NCBI GenBank assembly: GCA_042095835.1
Contig: JBELML010000093.1
Coordinates: forward strand, 1 to 25,057
Origin: DATFKA01 sp042095835
GTDB lineage: Bacteria; Bacteroidota; Bacteroidia; Chitinophagales; Saprospiraceae
Reading direction: 5' to 3'
DNA: 25,057 nucleotides
The position numbers and the translations under genes were made by a program. Below are positions 8,801-15,527 of this stretch, piece by piece (the stretch's first letter is position 1; each line of letters begins with the position of its first letter). The notes below the pieces were generated by a model that worked only from the letters and a program-made list of their open reading frames with translations, had not been told where the DNA came from and ran no database searches.

Positions 8801-11800
8801 TGCACAGGGCTCATTGTAACAAGGGATTTCATAGGCTAATTCAATACAACAATTAGGTAGCTTGGTATCACATATCTGGAAGGCGTCCTCTCCCCAACCA
8901 AAATTTGGAATACCATCAATAACTATATAATTGGTGTCTAATTGAAACCTGGTTTCATAGCCGCTTTTTGTAACAAAGGTGAGGATATCCGTTGATGCTA
9001 CCGTGCGATCATCGAAATACAATAATAAGGAGTAAAGGCTATCCCCAGCTGTACATCGAATATCTTTAATCTGTACTTCTTTTAGTGTGCAAGGATTATC
9101 AAAGCAAGGTATTTCAAACTTGGTTTCAAGGCAGCAGCTATCTTCACCAATTGGACAGATAGTCAAACCTTCATAATACGCCCCGGCAGGTAGCGGTACA
9201 TTATTCACTCTAAAAGAAGGACCAACGTCGTCTAATTTGATCTCAAATCCGCTGTTGGTACGTAGATAATAACTGTTGATAGAGTCAAATTGTGGATCTA
9301 CAAGTACCGTAAAGCTATAGGTACTATCCTCGGAGCATTCCACATCGACTACTTTGACTTCTGTAATGGGGCACTCTAGCTCACAAGGTAGTTCGTAGCT
9401 GACATCGATACAGCACTCGAAAGCATCATTCGGCTGAAGCCCTCCACAAAGCGTAAACCCATCGTATCCTTGGTTGGTGAGTGGGATGTTGCGAATCCGT
9501 ACGGCTTCTCCCTCGTAGGTGAAGCGATATAAGAAGCCACTTTTTGTACTCAAACTTAAAAAGTCACCAAAGTTACTTCCATCAATTTTGATAGACATAT
9601 GATAAACACCAGCGCTACGATCGCATTCAATATCAAAGACTTTGACCTCTTCAATTGTACAAATAGGTTTGCAAGGAATGTCATACTCAATAGACTTACA
9701 GCAACTTGCACTGGAATCAGCTTGAATACCACCACAGACCTCCAAGCCATCGTAATAGCGATCCGTAAGTGGAATATCTGTAAGCCGTATGGCTTCTCCG
9801 CTGTATCTAAAATCTCTGAAATAACCGCTTTTCGTTTGTACTGTGATAAGGTCGCCAATTTCTTGCCCTTCAATTTTCAGTGTGGCGTTGTAGGTGTAGT
9901 CGCTCAGGTTGCATTCAATATCTCCAATAGTTGCTGACCAGATATCACATTCAGGAATACAGAAATAGGGGCCAAAGGTGGCTATCTGCTCACAACCTTT
10001 TTCCGAGTCATAAACGGTGAATACAGCGCCTGCTTCGTAGGGAGTACGGAAAGGGCCAAGCTTGACAGGCAATTCCTCATAAGCATATCTACTTAATGAA
10101 TTGCCATTTTCCGTAACAATGAAATAGTCACTGGTGTTTTCGTATTTAAAATCTAAATTAATGTAGAAGCTACCATCATCCTGGCATGGGCTGGCAGTAA
10201 GGTGGAGTTCTCCAAGTTCACAGCGTTTTTCTTCTGGATTGATACATAAATTATCGATAGCCAAGAATTCACCTCCAAGCAGTAGCGCTTGAATATTTCC
10301 ACCAGAGAAGGTCATTTTGCCCATTCCTCCACTGCTGTTGGTAATGTCTATTTTTACCGAAACCCCATTTCCTAAATCATAATCTCCAGGTGCTAAAAAT
10401 GGAATGATATGTATTTGACCACCGTTTGCGCCTAGATTGAGGTGACCTCTTTCATAGTAGAAATCAATACTGACTTCTTCTACTGCTTGATCATAGTTTT
10501 GGAAACCAATAATACTAGAGATTCCTTGGTGGAGTAGGACTTGCTCATCGGCAGTGCTGAAGTTAGGAATCGATGCTTGAGGTACTACGCTTAATTTTTC
10601 GTAGCTCGTACTCCAATCCAGGTTTTGTAGAGGATTTAGCTTAAAACTAATATCCTGAATGCTAAATATTTCCGAACCTGGGGGATTTTGATCACCTCCA
10701 TAAGATTCTTGGGGGAGAGACTCAAAACCAATACAGTCGGTTTCTACCGGCTCGCAATCATCTTTATATAAGGTTTTGCTGACGCAACAATTATAGTTCA
10801 AAATGGAGTCCGTTGTAATAGAAGCAGGACATACGACAACTGTGAAGTCTAAAGCATCTGTGTAAACTGGCACATCTTCTAAAACAATGGGAGCAAGATC
10901 TCCTTGAAATACGCCGAGGTTATTCCCGTCTACCAAGACCTGGAAAGGGCTGCCAAAACTGCTATCTGTATAATTGACACTGATTGCTATGTCAAAATTT
11001 CCGTTAGGTAAACAGGCTAATATTTTAGCGTCTACACCCTCAAAAGGGCAGACAGTTGGACATTGGAATTTATTAAGGACTATACTTTTACAGCACTCCA
11101 CTCCTGGACCAACATTGAATAAAGGACAAACTTTTACCTCAAAAGTCGTAGCTTCTGTAAAGACAGGTATATTCTCTAACTGAATCGGGAAGCTCCCACT
11201 TCGAAAAGTGCCAACAGATTGATTGTCAACGTAAATTTCAACAGGAGCATCGCGGTAGATTTCGGCGAAATCCGCTTTTACTAGAATATCATAATTTCCA
11301 TTGGGTAGACATTGGGTAATGGTCGCATTCGCACTGCTGATAGGGCAAAGATTATTGCACTCATAGGTGAATTGAGTTTCAACAAAACAAAATCTTTTTT
11401 CAGCATCATAAATCTGCACGAAAAAGATAGAATCACCGAAGCTTTGAATGGGGCCAAGGGGAGGGAAAGTATCCTGTACAAAAGGGAAAGGACCAAAGTT
11501 TTGGTTATTGACCAGAACAAAGTATTCTTTTGAATGATCACCGTCAAACTCAAATTTGTAATCCAAATAGAAAACATCATTTGGGGTGCAACCATAGGGC
11601 TCTACCTTTAGATTTTTGATGGAACATACAGGATCAGCATCTTCATAGGTCACACAAAGGTTGTCAATGAATAACTCCTGACCGCCGATAACTAATTGAG
11701 AGAGTTGACCTTTCAGACAAATGGTGCCTCTTGGTACATTGGTAGAGTCTATATTGATACTAAAAAATACACCAGGTACAATCTCTGTATCATCGTAGAA

Positions 11801-12244
11801 GCGCAGTTCTTCAAGATTGTCTACTACAATCAAGAATCCATCATTAACGCTAAAGTTGATGTCTCCACCTCCATAGGCAAAATCAAAACATAGTTGATTG
11901 CTGACTAGATTGGTGTCAAGGAGATCGACTTTAAGGTTGATGTTGGAAGGCCAAAGGCCAATATTACCTGTAGTGTCTAATCCTAGCATGTCTTCACGAG
12001 TCACTAAGACATCATCGAAACCAGTCGTTCCGTCAGGATAAACAAAGGCTTCGAGACCGAAACGAAAAGTCTCGTCTTGGAGGACTGTTGAGCCAGGCTC
12101 TAGGTTAGTAGACCGGCCAAATCGTAGACCGGGCGTTAAGGACTCGAAGTCCTCACAAAAGCTTAAAACTTGGGCATCTAAGCCCAGTGGCATCATCAAG
12201 ATGCCGATTAGAAGGAGTTGGATAAATGTGGATAGTCTGCTCAT
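5864..12244 (-). CDS. Giant secreted surface protein: 15 Cys-framed repeats, dockerin-like and cohesin-like modules, T9SS type A tail
   Basis: A 2126-residue protein. A signal peptide (residues 1-24, ending LGLDAQ) precedes a beta-rich domain of about 30-206 that starts CEDFESL and ends GGQELFIDNLC. Repeats R1-R3 (from 207, 300 and 399) follow. A second copy of the first domain (504-674, CIGFESL to LLGGEFLAIDNLC) comes next, then repeats R4-R15 (from 675, 766, 862, 958, 1052, 1147, 1243, 1335, 1428, 1522, 1612, 1701). Residues 1796-1880 hold two EF-hand-like calcium loops (DANLDNIANHLD 1799-1810; DCNGDGIIDEKD 1855-1866). About 1890-2030 is a cohesin-like beta domain (YGVAFTIEFDP). Residues 2054-2126 (RIYPNPASDRVFV to KKLFKK) are a T9SS type A sorting domain, so the protein should cross the outer membrane by T9SS and be attached or released there. 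No catalytic motif was seen; an adhesive or structural role is inference. The gene appears monocistronic. Confidence 0.93.
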   Translation of the reverse strand: MSRLSTFIQLLLIGILMMPLGLDAQVLSFCEDFESLTPGLRFGRSTNLEPGSTVLQDETFRFGLEAFVYPDGTTGFDDVLVTREDMLGLDTTGNIGLWPSNINLKVDLLDTNLVSNQLCFDFAYGGGDINFSVNDGFLIVVDNLEELRFYDDTEIVPGVFFSINIDSTNVPRGTICLKGQLSQLVIGGQELFIDNLCVTYEDADPVCSIKNLKVEPYGCTPNDVFYLDYKFEFDGDHSKEYFVLVNNQNFGPFPFVQDTFPPLGPIQSFGDSIFFVQIYDAEKRFCFVETQFTYECNNLCPISSANATITQCLPNGNYDILVKADFAEIYRDAPVEIYVDNQSVGTFRSGSFPIQLENIPVFTEATTFEVKVCPLFNVGPGVECCKSIVLNKFQCPTVCPFEGVDAKILACLPNGNFDIAISVNYTDSSFGSPFQVLVDGNNLGVFQGDLAPIVLEDVPVYTDALDFTVVVCPASITTDSILNYNCCVSKTLYKDDCEPVETDCIGFESLPQESYGGDQNPPGSEIFSIQDISFKLNPLQNLDWSTSYEKLSVVPQASIPNFSTADEQVLLHQGISSIIGFQNYDQAVEEVSIDFYYERGHLNLGANGGQIHIIPFLAPGDYDLGNGVSVKIDITNSSGGMGKMTFSGGNIQALLLGGEFLAIDNLCINPEEKRCELGELHLTASPCQDDGSFYINLDFKYENTSDYFIVTENGNSLSRYAYEELPVKLGPFRTPYEAGAVFTVYDSEKGCEQIATFGPYFCIPECDIWSATIGDIECNLSDYTYNATLKIEGQEIGDLITVQTKSGYFRDFRYSGEAIRLTDIPLTDRYYDGLEVCGGIQADSSASCCKSIEYDIPCKPICTIEEVKVFDIECDRSAGVYHMSIKIDGSNFGDFLSLSTKSGFLYRFTYEGEAVRIRNIPLTNQGYDGFTLCGGLQPNDAFECCIDVSYELPCELECPITEVKVVDVECSEDSTYSFTVLVDPQFDSINSYYLRTNSGFEIKLDDVGPSFRVNNVPLPAGAYYEGLTICPIGEDSCCLETKFEIPCFDNPCTLKEVQIKDIRCTAGDSLYSLLLYFDDRTVASTDILTFVTKSGYETRFQLDTNYIVIDGIPNFGWGEDAFQICDTKLPNCCIELAYEIPCYNEPCALKDVLIKDIRCSADDSLYSLLLYFDDRTVASTDFLTFVTKSGYETRFQVDTNYVYLEGIPNWGRGEDAFQVCDPNFANCCFELAYDIPCDLNEECKIGELKAAATPCDERGVFYIELDFEHKNTSGGFSVYLNGSLRDTFRYSELPVKIGPIFPGIVPVEFYEVTVKDWNEDCKASTIVRACDYQGCNFESVKVNPIECEDGQFYTEVIVNASNPFGDGYLIFAEGELYGPYSYYSRERIILGPFDADGISTYDFLFVDQGDPSCFAYQEIGPIDCEETCLIENLVVDPLFCNEDGSYQVFIDFDAKNAENEFFDIFTASGMILGTYRVDELPIEVALNFPEDLEIQHLAVCINDTPDCCARTEFKLPPCEPTCEPLRFTASPSACDSNGLFYFDLKFDFDLTVIYPILIEVNGEFYDSTHIGGRDIEIGPFKSGEAYTITVIDVWRDCPSKLEIGVVDCEQDCGIEDLKIEVVDCNPNGSFDLYLDLKYEGDSNTVFSLFNSNGQVIKEFGLLDLPLEVDNVNIDGDYFGVCVAGTECCKRVFLAIPACPPCGISEAEARFIECDTFGRAFVGIKADWDLNRLDSYIITQGDIAYPFLEVTASGLVIIGPLGNNNEPEKLLITDAETGCEVGLEVGPFPCTVSDDVWPGDANLDNIANHLDLLSLGFAWGKEGPQRMLSTEDWTAVAADAWGARFYTGGPDVKHADCNGDGIIDEKDIAVIEANYGLTHGALIDAIELPNTDFDPPVFFEVPPKETLPDSGAFRLPIVLGTEDQPLNNLYGVAFTIEFDPKVIDPSSIELSYPTSWLGEEGVNLATIDYTFSSDGVIEVALTRTDQNEVSGFGPVAYFRGIRDDIIGRSQMDVKINHSMGVHNDGSLIPIKGLSSKVEFPETVPSYGLIDLKAGMRIYPNPASDRVFVRNIFEVPVDGLQILSADGRVIRPMERNTNQLDLSTLPDGLYIIRVDMGGHLIHKKLFKK
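6863..11626 (-). repeat. Fifteen tandem/interspersed ~90-105-residue Cys-framed protein repeats
   Basis: Each repeat opens with Cys, exactly 11 residues, then Cys; this C-x11-C spacing holds in 15 of 15 copies by my residue count. Six-Cys repeats (R2, R3, R5-R9, R12, R14) add a Cys near position 60-75, an adjacent CC pair and a closing Cys before the next unit. Four-Cys repeats (R1, R4, R10, R11, R13, R15) lack one CC residue and the partner Cys, and often carry GPF-type strands. Every copy has an even number of Cys, as expected for disulfide-stabilised Ig-like folds. The second FESL domain interrupts the array between R3 and R4. Confidence 0.85.
8519..9091 (-). repeat. Recent duplication: repeats R8 and R9 of the giant protein
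   Basis: R8 (8807-9091) and R9 (8519-8806) are roughly four-fifths identical over about 90 residues by eye, including an identical block DSLYSLLLYFDDRTVASTD and another, LTFVTKSGYETRFQ. All other repeat pairs are far more diverged. The nucleotide sequences are also visibly alike, for example the stretch encoding ASTD...TFVTKSGYETRF. This indicates one recent unit duplication. Confidence 0.85.
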
Positions 12245-12465
12245 TTCTTGGGATTAAATTGGTTTGTAGTGTTGTTCGCAAAAGTGTCAGGTCGGCTATG
12301 CCTTTCTTCGACAATACAAAAGTGTCTTAATAGCTACAAAATTTAAAATATTCTTTGGGGCTTTTTTTGGAGAAAAAATTTATTTATTTTGCATAGTGTT
12401 ATTTTTAAAATATTGATTATCAGTAGATAAAGATTTTATTTTTTTGAATTGTAAATGTATTTTTT
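12245..12465. other. AT-rich divergent intergenic region
   Basis: These 221 bp separate the giant minus-strand gene from the plus-strand gene at 12466. The part nearer the latter is very AT-rich. A 10-bp direct repeat CAAAAGTGTC occurs at 12279-12288 and 12317-12326. On the minus strand each copy contains CACTTTTG, one base off the Bacteroidota -7 consensus TAnnTTTG, so either could start transcription of the giant gene. For the + strand gene, TTATTTTG near 12386-12393 is also one base off. No perfect box and no RNA gene was seen. Confidence 0.4.
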
Positions 12466-13917
12466 GTGATAAAAAATAAATTAATACAAAGTGTCCAACA
12501 TTTTTCCCGCAAGGAAATGACCCGTTTTGTTGCCTTTTGTCATTCTCCTTATTTCAATAAACACGATCAGGTCAAGGATTTAGTATCTTATTTAAGTCTT
12601 ATTTATCCTCAATTTGATCCTAAAAAGTGCGATCGAAAACAGCTTTTTAAAAAGGTTTTCGGAAGTATTCCATTCGATTATGGCAAGCTAGCATTGGTGT
12701 TTACCTATACGCAGCGCTGCTTAAATCATTTTATTGCCCAAGAGCAGTTTGAAGGCCATCCCAAGTTAAAAGATTTACTTTTACTAGAGGGTCTCAAGGA
12801 TCTATCTCAATATACAGCTTTTGAAAAAGCTTTAGGAAAATTAGAGCTGGAACAGTCCAATCCCCAAAGTCTTAATGCGGAGCACTATTATATTAATTAT
12901 CGATTAGCTAAAAATGCCGATGACTATTACATACTGCTAGACAGGCGACAGATGGATAAGAGTTTGGAAAAAAAGCAACTTTCTTTAGATTATTTCTACA
13001 TTCTCGAAAAATTGAAAGATGCTTGTGAAGCAAAAGTCAGAGAGAAAATATTGAAAGTTAACTATGTTCCTGATTTGTTGCCGGAGGTTTTATCCTACGT
13101 TGAAACCAGTCAGGAGCAATTAGAGACTGCTCCCATTATTTTGGTGTACTATAGGATTTATGAGATGCTGTCCAAAGTTGATCAGGTAAAGCATTACTAC
13201 CAAGCCGTAAGCTACCTGACCACCAAAACTGATTGGATCGAAAAGGGCGATTTAGAGCAGATTTATATTTACCTGATGAATTACTGTATCGCCAAGATCA
13301 ATAAGGGAGAAAATGAATTTCTCAAAGAGATTTTTGAACTCTACAAGGCGCAATTAGATCAAGGACTACTCCTGGAGGATAATGAATTATCAGAATGGGA
13401 TTATAAAAATATTGTGACCACGGCCATCCGCTTGGGTGAAATGGATTGGGTGTTCGATTTTATAGAAAGTTATAAGGATCGGCTCAGTCATAAAGCCAAA
13501 GAAAATGCCTACCGCTTTAATTTGGCTTCTTTTCATTATGCAAAAGGCAACTACGGAGAGGTATTAGGTCTTTTGACCAAAGTAGAGTATAGTGATCTGC
13601 GCTACAATATGGGTGCCAAGGCATTGCTCCTGCGCACTTATTATGACCTAGGAGAATATGATTTATTGCATTCCCTGACCGAATCTACTAGACAATACCT
13701 ATTGCGCAACAAGCTTCTATCAGAGACTAGGAGAGAGCGCTATAATAATCTTTTCCGCTTGACCAGGAAAGCGGCCAGCCTGAGGGCAAAAAAGGCCTAC
13801 CTGCCTAAAAGCAAAGCTCAACAAGAATTAAAAAAACTCACCAAAGAAGTAAAGAATACGCCTCTAATGGGGAATAGAGAATGGCTAATGGAAAAAATCG
13901 AACAACTGGAAGGATAG
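12466..13917 (+). CDS. Hypothetical helical protein, Saprospiria-type family
   Basis: A 483-residue soluble protein with no signal peptide and no membrane segment. I cannot assign a function. It is almost entirely predicted alpha-helical, rich in Leu, Tyr, Lys and Glu, with paired-helix periodicity that resembles degenerate TPR-like repeats (for example YNMGAKALLLRTYYDLGEYD, and ENAYRFNLASFHYAKGNYGE). The N-terminus has a distinctive FVAFCHSPYFNKH (21-33) that I associate with a family common in Saprospiria, without a known role. The C-terminus is strongly basic. Translation probably starts at GTG 12466, since no upstream in-frame ATG exists and the next Met is residue 18, inside the conserved region. 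It stands alone between the giant gene and the helicase. Confidence 0.75.
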   Translation: MIKNKLIQSVQHFSRKEMTRFVAFCHSPYFNKHDQVKDLVSYLSLIYPQFDPKKCDRKQLFKKVFGSIPFDYGKLALVFTYTQRCLNHFIAQEQFEGHPKLKDLLLLEGLKDLSQYTAFEKALGKLELEQSNPQSLNAEHYYINYRLAKNADDYYILLDRRQMDKSLEKKQLSLDYFYILEKLKDACEAKVREKILKVNYVPDLLPEVLSYVETSQEQLETAPIILVYYRIYEMLSKVDQVKHYYQAVSYLTTKTDWIEKGDLEQIYIYLMNYCIAKINKGENEFLKEIFELYKAQLDQGLLLEDNELSEWDYKNIVTTAIRLGEMDWVFDFIESYKDRLSHKAKENAYRFNLASFHYAKGNYGEVLGLLTKVEYSDLRYNMGAKALLLRTYYDLGEYDLLHSLTESTRQYLLRNKLLSETRRERYNNLFRLTRKAASLRAKKAYLPKSKAQQELKKLTKEVKNTPLMGNREWLMEKIEQLEG

Positions 13918-13941
13918 CTACCAGAATTTTAAACATAACTA

Positions 13942-14101
13942 AGTAACGGACAAAGAATAAGTCCCGCATTTTGATCGAGAAGATTTTGAGCCAAGACAAG
14001 GCAAAAAACGTAGGCAATGCAGGGCATAGACGAGGCTTTTTAACGCCGTATTGGGGCAAAAGGTTCCATCAAAATCGGTAAGTTGTTTTTTGGCTGTTAC
14101 T
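13942..14101. repeat. 160-bp imperfect palindrome (MITE/REP-like intergenic element)
   Basis: Matching arms are placed symmetrically about 14021.5: AGTAAC (13942-13947) with GTTACT (14096-14101), and ATTTTGAT (13968-13975) with ATCAAAAT (14068-14075). The tip ATGC-AGG-GCAT (14017-14027) is centred at 14022. Between these blocks the arms match partly, and several mismatches would be G-U pairs in RNA. No start-to-stop frame in it looks like a protein. I infer a palindromic mobile element or structured RNA just upstream of the helicase promoter. No clear target-site duplication is visible. Confidence 0.6.
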
Positions 14102-14129
14102 AAACCTGTTTTAGCTACCCAAAACTTCG

Positions 14130-14137
14130 TAACTTTG
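14130..14137 (+). promoter_or_regulatory. Bacteroidota -7 promoter box for the helicase gene
   Basis: TAACTTTG matches TAnnTTTG exactly and lies 22 bp before ATG 14160, which would give a leader of roughly 15 nt. The -33 region has only TTTT/TTTA (14109-14113) at about 16-17 bp spacing, so the upstream element is weak. The box sits about 30 bp past the end of the palindrome. Confidence 0.55.
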
Positions 14138-14159
14138 CCCTCCACATAATTGTTGATGT

Positions 14160-15446
14160 ATGACTTTTGCCGATTTAAACTTGAATCGATCTTTACTGAA
14201 TGCCTTGGATGACTTGGGTATTCAAGAGCCTACTAGTATTCAGGCAAAAGTCTATGCACCCATCATGGCTGGAAGGGATGTGGTAGGCATTGCCCAAACA
14301 GGGACCGGTAAAACCTTTGCTTACCTGCTTCCCGCTATTCGCAATTGGAAATTCACCAAATCTCCCTACCCACAAATTTTGGTGATTGTACCTACCCGCG
14401 AATTGGTAAAACAGGTGGTGGAAGCCGTTGAGCAACTCGTGACCTATATCAACTTTGAGGTGGTTGGAGTCTACGGTGGAGCCAATATTAAGGTTCAAAA
14501 AGCGGAGGTGGAAGTTGGAGTTGACCTATTAGTCGGTACACCAGGACGGCTCTCAGATTTACTAAAAGATGGCGTTCTGCGGACTAAAAACCTGAAAAAA
14601 ATAGTCATCGACGAGGTAGACGAAATGCTCAATTTAGGTTTTCGAACTCAACTCAAAGAAATTGCCGATTTTCTACCAAAGAAAAGACAGCATCTGCTTT
14701 TTTCAGCTACGATGACAGCAGAAGTGGAAGCCGTGATCGAGGAGTTTACAGATTATTATGAGAAAATAGAGGCAGCGCCTTCAGGTGCGCCATTAGAAAA
14801 TATCGAACAAGCGGCTTATCCGGTGCCAAACTTCAATACAAAAGCCAACCTACTGGAAAAACTCTTGCACGAAAAAGAAGACATGTCAAGGGTTTTGGTA
14901 TTTGTTAAATCCAAAAAGATGGCTGATGCCCTTTTTGAAAGATTGGATCCTGCTTTTCAAGAGAGCCTAGGGATTATTCATTCTTCTAAATCTCAAAATA
15001 ATCGTTTCAAGACTGTCCAGAAGTTCGCGGATGGTATTTGTCGTTGTTTGATAGCTACAGATATCATCGCACGTGGTTTGGATGTGAGCGGCGTGACTCA
15101 TGTGATTAATTTTGATCTGCCAGATACTCCCGAAAAGTACATTCACCGAATAGGAAGAACAGGTAGAGCAGAAAATCGAGGTATTGCTCTGGCATTTATT
15201 TCTGAGCAAGATCAAGACTTCCAAATCGCCATCGAAATATTAATGGAGAAGGAAATCCCTATGCTTACTGTGCCAGAAGGTTTAGAGTATTCAGAAGAGT
15301 TGATACAGCTAGAAAAGCCCAATCCCTATGTGCCTTATAATGAGCACAAGCAAAAGCAGTACGTGCCAACAGGACCCGCCTTTCATGAGAAAAAGGCTAA
15401 GAACCTAAAGACCAATAAGAGAAGGCCCAAGCGTAAGAAAAAGTAA
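14160..15446 (+). CDS. DEAD-box-type ATP-dependent RNA helicase with DEVD motif II
   Basis: An ATP-dependent RNA-remodelling helicase of 428 residues, likely in ribosome assembly, RNA decay or cold adaptation. All core motifs are present: Q motif (Phe3 and PTSIQ 24-28), motif I AQTGTGKT (45-52), Ia PTREL (78-82), Ib TPGR (127-130), motif II DEVD (151-154), III SAT (182-184), V ARGLDV (304-309) and VI HRIGRTGR (329-336). Motif II has Val in place of Ala; the metal-binding Asp and catalytic Glu remain, so activity should be kept. The C-terminal tail of about 35 residues is very basic (ending KRRPKRKKK), probably for nonspecific RNA binding. ATG 14160 suits both the family N-terminus and the promoter box. 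The gene is convergent with rseP over a shared strong hairpin. The specific orthologue (RhlE, CsdA and so on) cannot be told. Confidence 0.93.
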   Translation: MTFADLNLNRSLLNALDDLGIQEPTSIQAKVYAPIMAGRDVVGIAQTGTGKTFAYLLPAIRNWKFTKSPYPQILVIVPTRELVKQVVEAVEQLVTYINFEVVGVYGGANIKVQKAEVEVGVDLLVGTPGRLSDLLKDGVLRTKNLKKIVIDEVDEMLNLGFRTQLKEIADFLPKKRQHLLFSATMTAEVEAVIEEFTDYYEKIEAAPSGAPLENIEQAAYPVPNFNTKANLLEKLLHEKEDMSRVLVFVKSKKMADALFERLDPAFQESLGIIHSSKSQNNRFKTVQKFADGICRCLIATDIIARGLDVSGVTHVINFDLPDTPEKYIHRIGRTGRAENRGIALAFISEQDQDFQIAIEILMEKEIPMLTVPEGLEYSEELIQLEKPNPYVPYNEHKQKQYVPTGPAFHEKKAKNLKTNKRRPKRKKK

Positions 15447-15464
15447 GGAAAGCTAGGTTATAAA

Positions 15465-15507
15465 AACAATTGGGCAAGACCGAAGTAGTCGATCTTGCCC
15501 AATTGTT
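15465..15507. terminator. Shared terminator between the helicase gene and rseP
   Basis: A perfect 15-bp stem (AACAATTGGGCAAGA at 15465-15479 with its complement at 15493-15507) encloses a 13-nt loop. It sits between the convergent stops at 15446 and 15528. On the minus strand the stem runs into TTTTTAT, so it is a good intrinsic terminator for rseP. On the plus strand the T run is short, so termination there is less certain. Confidence 0.85.
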
Positions 15508-15527
15508 AAGCAGTAATGTAGGAGGTT

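Noticed and set aside
9556..9937. Overlapping ~105- and ~112-residue frames inside the giant gene
   Set aside because: They are alternative frames of the Cys repeats with no recognisable domain and no own promoter.
5864..12244. Non-ribosomal or polyketide megasynthase, suggested by gene size
   Set aside because: No catalytic motif; the sequence is exported, Cys-rich and repetitive with a T9SS tail.
12279..12326. CAAAAGTGTC direct repeats as a CRISPR-like array or iteron
   Set aside because: There are only two 10-bp copies; they better fit degenerate -7 promoter boxes, and even that is uncertain.
13939..14145. Possible 68-residue minus-strand protein
   Set aside because: It lies almost wholly within the 160-bp palindrome and has no protein-like pattern; the frame is a by-product of the repeat.
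14160..15446. Helicase as part of a phage-defence system
   Set aside because: All motifs and the basic tail fit a housekeeping RNA helicase, and no nuclease or defence partner is adjacent.
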